Assembly (NCBI GenBank): GCA_001795245.1
Contig: MGOD01000080.1
Coordinates: 1-5,232 of the forward strand
Direction: 5' to 3'
Length of the DNA: 5,232 nt
Origin: Chloroflexi bacterium RBG_16_70_13
GTDB taxonomy: Bacteria > Chloroflexota > Limnocylindria > Limnocylindrales > CSP1-4
The position numbers were made by a program, and so were the translations under genes. This document shows positions 1-5,232 of the stretch, in pieces (position 1 is the stretch's first letter; each line of letters opens with the position of its first letter). Under the pieces are notes generated by a model. That model saw nothing but the letters and a program-made list of their open reading frames with translations. It searched no databases and was not told the origin of the DNA.

Positions 1-890
1 TCGGCCTGCCGGGCGGCTCGCCGAGCGGGCTGCCCGCCGGCCTGGGATCGACGCAGATCGGCCGTCGTACCTTCACCTGGGGGGTCCGAACGTACGTGAT
101 GGGCATCGTCAACGTGACCTCCGATTCGTTCTCCGGGGACGGTCTCTTGGCCGACGGTGACCCGCTGGCCGCAGCCGTCGCCCTGGCCACCTCGATGGCC
201 GAGGCCGGTGCCGACATCCTCGACATCGGGGGCGAATCCACGCGGCCCGGGCACGCAGCGGTGTCGGCGGAGGATGAGCTGGCCCGCGTCGTCCCGGTTG
301 TCCGGGCCATCCGAGCCGCGCTGCCGGACGTGCCGATCTCCATCGACACGACGAAGCCGGCCGTGGCCGCGGCCGCCGTCGAGGCCGGGGCGGACCTTCT
401 CAACGACATCTGGGGCGTCGCCGACGACGATGCGGTTGCCCGGCTCGCCGGGGAGCGTCGCCGGCCGATCGTCCTGATGCACAACCGGGCCGAGGCCCGC
501 TACACGACGCTCCTGCCCGAGATCGTGGCCGACCTCCAGCGGGCCATCGAGCGGGCGCTCCGGGCCGGCGTCGGCTGGGACGACATCATCGTCGACCCCG
601 GGTTCGGCTTCGGCAAGACGGCCGAGCACAACCTGGCGCTCCTCCGCGACCTCGGGAGCCTGGCCATCCTGGGTCGTCCGATCCTCCTCGGGACGTCCCG
701 CAAGTCGACCCTCGGGCGGGTCCTGGACCTGCCGGCCGACCAACGCCTCGAGGGGACGCTCGCGACGACCGCCCTGGCGATCGCCTCGGGCGTCGACGTC
801 GTCCGCGTCCACGACGTCCGCGAGAACGTCCGGGCCGCCCGGATCGCCGACGCCGTCGTCCGCGGCGCCTGGCCCGGCGAGGACGGCTGA
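1..890 (+). CDS. folP: Dihydropteroate synthase (DHPS), 5' end outside window
   Basis: DHPS condenses p-aminobenzoate with dihydropterin pyrophosphate to give dihydropteroate, a cytosolic step of folate synthesis and the sulfonamide target. Numbering from the GTG at 96 as residue 1, the TIM-barrel motifs appear in order: MGIVNVTSDSFSGDG (N6), DIGGESTRPG (43-52), SIDTTKP (D84), LLNDIWG (N103), VLMHN (126-130), IIVDPGFGFGKT (D167, K174), GTSRKSTLG (K203) and VRVHD (R237, H239). All expected pterin and phosphate ligands seem present. The first motif has S where many homologues have P (NVTPDSF). The frame stays open to position 3 with no ATG, GTG or TTG before 96, and those upstream codons read GRRTFTWGVRTYV just before the first motif, as DHPS N-termini do. 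I therefore take the real start to lie left of the window; 295 residues are visible. The first roughly 20 visible residues are Gly/Pro/Ser-rich and may be a linker. The gene overlaps folB by one base. Confidence 0.95.
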   Translation, partial: GLPGGSPSGLPAGLGSTQIGRRTFTWGVRTYVMGIVNVTSDSFSGDGLLADGDPLAAAVALATSMAEAGADILDIGGESTRPGHAAVSAEDELARVVPVVRAIRAALPDVPISIDTTKPAVAAAAVEAGADLLNDIWGVADDDAVARLAGERRRPIVLMHNRAEARYTTLLPEIVADLQRAIERALRAGVGWDDIIVDPGFGFGKTAEHNLALLRDLGSLAILGRPILLGTSRKSTLGRVLDLPADQRLEGTLATTALAIASGVDVVRVHDVRENVRAARIADAVVRGAWPGEDG

Positions 891-892
891 TG
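879..892 (+). promoter_or_regulatory. Ribosome binding site and stop/start overlap of folP-folB
   Basis: GAGG at 879-882 is followed by seven bases and then the ATG of folB at 890. The folP TGA (888-890) overlaps this ATG in a TGATG. A ribosome ending folP can reinitiate on folB, so the two are probably translated in step. The Shine-Dalgarno match is short but well spaced. Confidence 0.6.
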
Positions 893-1258
893 CCCGACCA
901 CATCGTCCTCGACGGGATGGTCTTTCAGGCTCGCCATGGCGTCCACGATCACGAGAAGGTCACCGCCCAGCGCTTCGAGGTCGACGTCGAGCTGCTGCTC
1001 GACCTCCAGCCGGCCGGCCTCGAGGACGACCTGGAGCGGACCATCGACTACGGCCGCGTCTACGAGACCGTCCGGACGATCGTCGAATCGACGACCTTCA
1101 ACCTCATCGAGGCCCTGGCCGAGGCGATCGCCCACGAGCTCCTCTCGGACTTCCCGGCCCTCGACGAGGTCGTCGTCCGCGTCCGCAAGCCCGAGATCCA
1201 GCTCGGCGGCCCGCTCAACTTCGCCGGCGTCCAGGTCCGGCGCCGGCGCTCCGGGTAG
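890..1258 (+). CDS. folB: Dihydroneopterin aldolase (DHNA)
   Basis: FolB cleaves 7,8-dihydroneopterin to 6-hydroxymethyl-7,8-dihydropterin and glycolaldehyde, and often epimerises it too; its product, after pyrophosphorylation by FolK, is the FolP substrate. The 122-residue product has the usual length of a one-domain family member (T-fold, usually an octamer). Visible motifs are GVHDHEK (E22), TIDYGRVYETV (Y54), FNLIEALAE (E74) and VRVRKPEIQLGG (K100). These fall at the same numbers as the active-site residues I recall for the Staphylococcus aureus enzyme (E22, Y54, E74, K100), so it should be active. The ATG shares its A with the folP stop (TGATG), and a GAGG at 879-882 lies seven bases before it, which supports this start and translational coupling. 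The C-terminus is a short Arg-rich end (VRRRRSG). No folK gene follows in the 46 bp before the convergent protease gene. Confidence 0.95.
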   Translation: MPDHIVLDGMVFQARHGVHDHEKVTAQRFEVDVELLLDLQPAGLEDDLERTIDYGRVYETVRTIVESTTFNLIEALAEAIAHELLSDFPALDEVVVRVRKPEIQLGGPLNFAGVQVRRRRSG

Positions 1259-1297
1259 CGGGCGGCCGCTCGACGCCCCAGGCGACGTTCGCCCGCT
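1257..1297. terminator. Candidate bidirectional terminator stem between folB and htrA
   Basis: AGCGGGCG at 1257-1264 is the exact reverse complement of CGCCCGCT at 1290-1297. It gives an 8-bp stem with a loop of about 25 bases, starting inside the folB stop codon. A competing small hairpin, GGCGA-CGT-TCGCC at 1281-1293, and a NotI-type palindrome at 1262-1269 lie within the same span. The two genes converge here with only 46 bp between stops, so a shared terminator is expected. There is no T-run on either side and the loop is long. In DNA this rich in GC such repeats arise easily, so the call is weak. Confidence 0.3.
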
Positions 1298-1304
1298 TCG
1301 CCGC

Positions 1305-2729
1305 CTAGAGGTCGCTGGGGCGGGTCCCGAGGGTGAGCGTCACCGTCAGCGTCTCGCCGCCCCGGATGATCTCGATGTCGACGGTCTGGCCGGGAGCGAA
1401 GCCGGCCAGGGCCAGGTCGAGCGGATGCTCGGCGTCGATCGCCTGGTCGCCGATCCTGGTGATGATGTCGCCCTCCCGGATGCCGGCCCGGTCGGCCGGG
1501 CCACCGCCGATGACGGCCTCGAGGGTCTCCCCGCTCGCGGTCTGCGAGGGGCTGACGAGGGCACCGTGGTCGACGGGCAGGTTCTCCTCGTCCTGGACCT
1601 GGCGGTCGATAGCGACGTAGCGAACGCCGATGTAGGGCCGCGAGAGCTCCTGGCCTGCGAGGGCCTGCTGCATGATCGGGCGGGCAATGTCGATCGGGAT
1701 GGCGAACCCGATCCCGTTCGAGTCCGTCGCGACGGCCGTGTTGATGCCGATGACGTCACCGACCGCGTCGAGGAGCGGCCCGCCGCTGTTGCCCGGGTTG
1801 ATCGCCGCGTCGGTCTGGATGAGGTTGTTCAGGCGATCGCCGGTGTTGACGGTGACGCTTCGGCCGGTCGCAGAGATGATCCCGCTGGTGACGGTGTTCG
1901 AATAGGTCCCCAGCGGGCTCCCGATGGCGATCGCCAGCTGGCCGACCTCGAGGTCCGCCGATGAGCCGATCGACGCGGCCGTCAGCTCGTCGGCCTCGAT
2001 CTTCACGATGGCGAGGTCGGTGAGGGTATCGATGCCGTAGACGGTGCCCTCGAACTGGCGGCCGTCCTTGAGCTCGACCGTGAGCGTATCGGCGACGGTA
2101 CCGTCGCTGGCCGTCACGACGTGCTTGTTGGTGAGGATCCAGCCGGCGGTGTCGAAGATGACCCCCGAGCCGACGCCGGATTCGGGGATCGTGCCGCCGA
2201 ACTGGTCGGTCGACGTGCCCTCGACGAAGATCCGGACCACGGCGGGCCCGGCCTTGGCGGCGGCATCGATGACCGCGGACGACTCGTCGATCGTGACCGG
2301 CTGGCGGGAGCCGGCCGTCGTGACCGGGTTGCCGGTCCCGCCCGTGTTGACCGGGTCGAGGGCGCCGCTGGCCTTGAGCGCGAGGACCGTGCCGCCGGAG
2401 GCGAGCACCGCGGACAGGAGCGAGGCGACCACGATGCTGCCGGGTCCCGCCCGACGAGGTGTCGCCAGGTATGTCGACCCCTGCGCGTCGCCGGCCCCGC
2501 CCCCGAGCTCGCCGGCCGTCGCGACCGGCTGCGTGCGGACGGGGGACGCCCCGCCCGACGCGGAGGGCTCCACCCACCCGGGGCTGGCCCAGTCGGGCCG
2601 GTGCTCTGCGGGCGGGGTGTAGGCGACGCTCGGGCTCTGGTCGGCGAGGTCCGCGGACGCCGGGCCGGCCGATCCCGATGCGTCGGCGGGGTCGGCGGGG
2701 TCCGCGGGGTCGGCTTGCTGGTCGGTCAT
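1305..2729 (-). CDS. Membrane-anchored HtrA/DegP-type serine protease with one PDZ domain (PepD-like)
   Basis: This 474-residue protein is an S1C (HtrA) serine protease. Residues 1-95 are a disordered, likely cytosolic tail rich in Ala, Pro, Asp, Ser and Gly, starting with an ADP tripeptide repeat. One membrane segment follows (about 98-118, GSIVVASLLSAVLASGGTVL), with no lipobox or clear signal cleavage site, so the rest should face outside as a tethered protease. The trypsin-like domain spans about 150-355 and has the full triad: H203 in TNKHVVT, D238 in DTLTDLAIVKI and S315 in NPGNSGGPLL. A linker and one PDZ domain follow (about 364-468; RPYIGVRY, GPADRAGIREGDIITRIGDQ). HtrA proteins degrade or hold misfolded envelope proteins and can start signalling cascades. 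The ATG at 2729 is preceded by AGGA at 12 bases, rather far, so the ribosome site is weak. It lies downstream of a kinase/regulator pair on the same strand, as pepD follows mprAB in mycobacteria. Family is sure; substrate is unknown. Confidence 0.93.
   Translation of the reverse strand: MTDQQADPADPADPADASGSAGPASADLADQSPSVAYTPPAEHRPDWASPGWVEPSASGGASPVRTQPVATAGELGGGAGDAQGSTYLATPRRAGPGSIVVASLLSAVLASGGTVLALKASGALDPVNTGGTGNPVTTAGSRQPVTIDESSAVIDAAAKAGPAVVRIFVEGTSTDQFGGTIPESGVGSGVIFDTAGWILTNKHVVTASDGTVADTLTVELKDGRQFEGTVYGIDTLTDLAIVKIEADELTAASIGSSADLEVGQLAIAIGSPLGTYSNTVTSGIISATGRSVTVNTGDRLNNLIQTDAAINPGNSGGPLLDAVGDVIGINTAVATDSNGIGFAIPIDIARPIMQQALAGQELSRPYIGVRYVAIDRQVQDEENLPVDHGALVSPSQTASGETLEAVIGGGPADRAGIREGDIITRIGDQAIDAEHPLDLALAGFAPGQTVDIEIIRGGETLTVTLTLGTRPSDL
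2682..2714 (-). repeat. Nine-base tandem repeat coding for Ala-Asp-Pro in the protease tail
   Basis: On the plus strand the unit tcggcgggg occurs at 2683-2691 and 2692-2700, then tccgcgggg at 2701-2709 with one change, and a decayed fourth copy follows. Read in the gene it encodes ADPADPADPAD, residues 6-16 of the HtrA-like protein. The unit length is a multiple of three, so copy-number change would alter tail length without breaking the frame. It lies in the probably disordered cytosolic tail. Confidence 0.8.
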
Positions 2730-2750
2730 TCGAACGTGTCGTCCTGGCTT

Positions 2751-2790
2751 GGAGAAAGGCGCGCCCGACGCGAGAGCGGCGTCCGGCGCG
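2751..2790 (-). terminator. GC-rich hairpin after the kinase gene: intrinsic terminator or attenuator before htrA
   Basis: Read on the minus strand, CGCGCCGGACGC (2790-2779), a 7-base loop (2778-2772) and GCGTCGGGCGCG (2771-2760) form a 12-position stem with 11 Watson-Crick pairs and one G-G mismatch. CCTTTCTCC (2759-2751) follows. The hairpin begins 12 bases after the TGA of the kinase gene, where a terminator of the regulator-kinase operon would be expected. The following tract has only a few Ts, so termination may be leaky. About 21 bases separate this tract from the htrA ATG, too few for a separate full promoter between them. An htrA promoter would have to overlap the hairpin or lie in the kinase gene; I see no convincing one. 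Confidence 0.55.
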
Positions 2791-2802
2791 GTGAGTCAGC
2801 GC

Positions 2803-4521
2803 TCATCGTGGGGCGTCCACGTTCAGGGCCGGCGCTGGGCTCGATGAAGAATCCGCCATGTAGGCCGCCTCGGCGGCGGGCTCACCTGCGATCGGCGTCC
2901 GGGCCTCGACGGGCTGCGATCCGGCCGGTCGCAGGCCATCCGCGGCTCGGGGGCTGTGCGGGAGGTTGACCGTGAACGTCGAGCCGCTCCCCAGGCGGCT
3001 CTCCACGGACACGCTCCCGCCGTGCATCTCGACGATGCTCCGGACGATCGCCAACCCCAGGCCGCTGCCGCTGCCGCGGGCCTCGCTCGCCCGCGTCCCG
3101 CGATAGAAGCGCTCGAAGATCCGCGGCAGCTCGTCCGGGGCGATGCCGACACCGGTGTCGGTGACCTCGATGCGGGCCCCGTCGAGCGTCGCCGCGACGG
3201 TGACATGGATTCGCCCGCCACGGGCGGTGAACTTGATCGCGTTGCCGACCAGGTTCGCGACGACCTGGCCGACGCGGACCGGGTCGTGGCGGATGCGGAG
3301 CGGCCGATCCGGCATCGCCATCGAGAGGTCCACGCCGCGCCGCCGGGCGGCGGTTCCCGCCTGCTCGACCGCCTGCTCCACGGTCGCCCGGAGATCTTCC
3401 GGGCGGAGGTCGAGGAGCACGAGGCCGGAGTCGAGCTTCGAGAGCTCCAGCAGGTTCTGGGCCAGCCAGTCCAGGCGCTCGATCTGGGCGGCGCTCGCCT
3501 CGAGGAACTCGGCCCGGGCATCGGGATCCTCGCCGGCGTGCTCCTGGAGGAGCTCGTTGAAGGTCCGGATCGCCGCGATCGGCGTCCGCAGCTCGTGGGA
3601 CACGTCGGCCAGGAAGTCGCGGCTCCGGTCACGGTCGCGACGGATGATGTCCACGCTCTCCTGGACCCGGTCGGCCATGGCGTTGAACTGGAGGGCGAGC
3701 TCCGTCAGCTCGAGCGAGCCGGCGGTCGGGGCGTCGGTCGGGACGCGCCGGGCGAGGTCGCCCTCGGCGAGGTCGCGGCTGGCCTCGGTCAGGCGGCGGA
3801 GCGGGGTCGTGAAGCGGCGGGCGAGGGCGGCGGCGGCCACGATGGAGACGGCGAGGGCCACCAGGCCGATGATCGCCAGGAGCCCGGTCGTCGTGGCGAT
3901 CGCGGTCGCCCGGTAGGTGTACGGGTTCGAGAGCGTGACCTCCACGACGTAGTCGCCGAACGCGCTCGGGACGCGGTAGTAGATCGCGTCGCTCGTGATC
4001 GGTTCGCGGATCTGGCCGACCTCCGGCGCCTCCTGAAGGTCGGCCCGGAACTCGCCGCCCGAGGCGGGGACGAACGCGTTGTCGACCCTGACCCCGAGGC
4101 GGATCAGCACGTCGGCCCGGGCGAGGCGGTCGGCCAGGAAGCGCTCCTGGCTCGTTTGGGTGAGCTCGACGACGATCGCCGGATCGACGACGCCCGCCGC
4201 GCTGATGACCGGCCGGGGGTCGCTCGCGCGCTCGGCGACGAGGGCGACGAACTGGGCGACCCCGGTCGATCGGGCCTCGAGGTCCTGGCGCTGCTGCTGG
4301 TCGAAATAGTCGCCGAGGCGATTGAGGACGAGCGTCGAGACGAGGGTCAGGGTCAGGGCCAGGATCGCGACGAACGCGAGGGTCAACCGGCCCTGGAACG
4401 TGTGCGGCATGACCTTGTGGGCAATCCGGGCGCGGAGCGACGGCACACCTGTAGCGTCCGGGGCGTGCGTTCCTCCGGCCGCGGTCGCCTCGGTCACGTT
4501 CGCGGGCTCGCCGTCCGCCAC
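2803..4521 (-). CDS. Membrane sensor histidine kinase, HAMP-HisKA-HATPase (MprB/BaeS-like architecture)
   Basis: This 572-residue kinase is the partner of the regulator encoded 12 bases upstream. From the N-terminus: a cytosolic stretch (1-45), membrane helix 1 (about 46-67), an extracytoplasmic sensor of about 140 residues (68-208) I cannot assign to a family, membrane helix 2 (about 209-233), HAMP (about 232-286), the HisKA dimerisation domain with the H-box DVSHELRTPIAAI (phospho-acceptor H309), and the ATPase domain with the N-box NLVGNAIKFT (N427), G1 DTGVGI (455-460), F-box IFERFYRG and G2 GSGSGLGLAI (483-492). All catalytic boxes look intact. The ATPase fold ends near 520 (STFTVNLP), and a Pro/Ala/Ser-rich tail of about 50 residues without a known domain follows. 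The start is a GTG at 4521 with no good Shine-Dalgarno, so translation probably depends on coupling to the regulator. An in-frame ATG at 4410 (M38), shortly before helix 1, is the main alternative. The signal sensed is unknown. Confidence 0.93.
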   Translation of the reverse strand: MADGEPANVTEATAAGGTHAPDATGVPSLRARIAHKVMPHTFQGRLTLAFVAILALTLTLVSTLVLNRLGDYFDQQQRQDLEARSTGVAQFVALVAERASDPRPVISAAGVVDPAIVVELTQTSQERFLADRLARADVLIRLGVRVDNAFVPASGGEFRADLQEAPEVGQIREPITSDAIYYRVPSAFGDYVVEVTLSNPYTYRATAIATTTGLLAIIGLVALAVSIVAAAALARRFTTPLRRLTEASRDLAEGDLARRVPTDAPTAGSLELTELALQFNAMADRVQESVDIIRRDRDRSRDFLADVSHELRTPIAAIRTFNELLQEHAGEDPDARAEFLEASAAQIERLDWLAQNLLELSKLDSGLVLLDLRPEDLRATVEQAVEQAGTAARRRGVDLSMAMPDRPLRIRHDPVRVGQVVANLVGNAIKFTARGGRIHVTVAATLDGARIEVTDTGVGIAPDELPRIFERFYRGTRASEARGSGSGLGLAIVRSIVEMHGGSVSVESRLGSGSTFTVNLPHSPRAADGLRPAGSQPVEARTPIAGEPAAEAAYMADSSSSPAPALNVDAPR

Positions 4522-4532
4522 GGGCCGGCCCG
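4521..4532. repeat. Perfect 12-base palindrome over the regulator-kinase junction
   Basis: CGGGCCGGCCCG is its own reverse complement. It fills nearly all of the gap between the regulator stop (4534-4536) and the kinase GTG (4519-4521), including the first base of that start codon. It stands where a Shine-Dalgarno would be expected and contains no purine-rich motif. It may fold as a 4-bp stem with a 4-base loop. It could also be chance in GC-rich DNA. Confidence 0.5.
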
Positions 4533-4533
4533 C

Positions 4534-5232
4534 CTAGCGCTCGGCGAAGGCGTAGCCGACGCCGCGGATCGTCTGGACGAAGACCGGCCGCGACGGATCG
4601 TCCTCGATCTTGTCGCGGAGGTGGCTGACGTGGACGTTGATCGTCTTCTCGTCCTGGTCGAGCGCTTCGTAGTCGCGGAGGAGCTCGAGGAGCTCGGACC
4701 GGGTATAGACCCGTCCCGGGCGGCTCGCCAGGTGGCGGAGGATCTCGAACTCGGTCGGGGTCAGGCTGATCCGCCGGTCACCGCGCTGGACCCGCCGGCG
4801 CTCGAGGTCGATGACAAGGTCGTCGTGCCGGATGACCCGACCGCCGACGGCGTCAGCCAGGTCGCCGTAGGCCCGCCGGAGGAGGGCCCTGATCCGGCTG
4901 AGGAGCTCGCGCAGCCCGAACGGCTTTGTCACGTAGTCGTCCGCGCCGAGCTCCAGGCCGATGACCTTGTCGACCTCGTCGTCGCGGGCCGTGAGCATGA
5001 GGACGGGGGCCTTGGAGCCCGCCGCGCGGAGGCGGCGGAGGACCTCGAAGCCATCGATGCCCGGGAGCCGGACGTCGAGGACGACGAGATCGGGCGCCTG
5101 GCCGACCGCGATCTCGAGCCCCTCCTCGCCAGATCGGGCGAGGGCCACCGTGTAGCCCTCCTGCTGGAGGGCGTACTGGATGCCGCGCGCGACGGCGTGC
5201 TCGTCTTCGACGATGAGGATCGTGGCGGCCAT
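4534..5232 (-). CDS. OmpR/PhoB-family response regulator (MprA-like)
   Basis: This 232-residue DNA-binding regulator has the usual length of its family. The receiver domain (about 4-118) shows the acidic pocket VEDE (E9, D10, E11), phospho-acceptor D53 in VVLDVRLPG, T81 in MLTARD, and K103 in YVTKPFG with aromatic Y100. A short linker leads to the winged-helix output domain (about 133-230): LTPTEFEILRHLASRPGRVYTRSELL, the probable recognition helix in KTINVHVSHLRDKIEDD, and the wing hairpin FVQTIRGVGYAF. The protein should be phosphorylated by the kinase encoded next and bind direct repeats as a dimer. The ATG is the last three bases of the window. MAATILIVEDE is a typical beginning for the family, so the gene is probably complete, but neither its ribosome site nor the operon promoter can be seen. 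The exact regulon is unknown; control of itself and of the HtrA protease is likely from context only. Confidence 0.95.
   Translation of the reverse strand: MAATILIVEDEHAVARGIQYALQQEGYTVALARSGEEGLEIAVGQAPDLVVLDVRLPGIDGFEVLRRLRAAGSKAPVLMLTARDDEVDKVIGLELGADDYVTKPFGLRELLSRIRALLRRAYGDLADAVGGRVIRHDDLVIDLERRRVQRGDRRISLTPTEFEILRHLASRPGRVYTRSELLELLRDYEALDQDEKTINVHVSHLRDKIEDDPSRPVFVQTIRGVGYAFAER

Noticed and set aside
96..98. GTG at 96 as the start of folP
   Set aside because: Conserved-looking DHPS sequence (GRRTFTWGVRTYV) is coded in frame upstream of it, and the frame is open to the window edge. A start here would remove the first strand of the barrel, even though a G-run lies 11 bases before.
500..1135. 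Long open frame on the minus strand opposite folP and folB
   Set aside because: It lies antisense to two well-supported genes, shows no known motif and has the biased composition typical of shadow frames in GC-rich DNA.
936..1964. Long plus-strand open frame covering folB and the 3' half of the protease gene
   Set aside because: It crosses the folB/htrA boundary, is Ser/Arg/Pro then Asp/Gly/Val-rich without domains, and is explained by absence of stop codons in GC-rich antisense frames.
2121..2969. Plus-strand open frame opposite the protease and kinase ends
   Set aside because: It spans two real genes and their gap on the other strand. Its product is low-complexity Arg/Gly/Ala with no motif.
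3143..3916. Plus-strand open frame opposite the kinase catalytic region
   Set aside because: It is antisense to the HAMP, HisKA and ATPase coding regions, with a Ser/Arg-rich shadow product and no ribosome site of note.
1..5232. Mobile element, CRISPR array, tRNA, rRNA or riboswitch
   Set aside because: I found no transposase or integrase motif, no spaced direct repeats of CRISPR type, no cloverleaf with a CCA end and no conserved riboswitch core. Coding genes fill almost the whole window.

Overview
The window is a dense, very GC-rich stretch of bacterial chromosome. Five protein genes fill almost all of it, and the codons are strongly biased to G or C in third position. High GC, the DHPS wording around the N-V-T and S-R-K motifs, and a long Ala/Pro-rich cytosolic tail on an HtrA protease suit a high-GC Chloroflexota lineage (for example Limnocylindria-like) or an actinomycete. 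This placement is inference; there is no rRNA or tRNA here to test it.

Left part, plus strand: the 3' portion of folP (dihydropteroate synthase, open to the left edge) overlaps folB (dihydroneopterin aldolase) by one base (TGATG). These are two steps of folate synthesis and clearly one translational unit. No folK follows; folB runs into a convergent gene after 46 bp. That short gap holds an inverted repeat that may end transcription from one or both sides.

Right part, minus strand, read from right to left: an OmpR/PhoB-type response regulator whose ATG lies on the last three bases, a 12-base gap, a membrane sensor histidine kinase, a 73-base gap with a strong GC-rich hairpin, and a membrane-anchored HtrA/DegP-type serine protease with one PDZ domain. 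The order regulator, kinase, HtrA protease resembles the mycobacterial mprA-mprB-pepD locus. The likely reading is an envelope-stress circuit: the kinase senses a signal outside the membrane, the regulator controls transcription, and the protease deals with damaged extracytoplasmic proteins. The hairpin between kinase and protease genes could act as a terminator or partial attenuator that sets the protease level apart from the regulator pair.

I see no mobile element, CRISPR array, RNA gene or clearly novel system. The points worth a second look are the kinase/protease intergenic hairpin, the palindrome over the kinase start, the short tandem repeat in the protease tail, and the stress-cassette layout itself.
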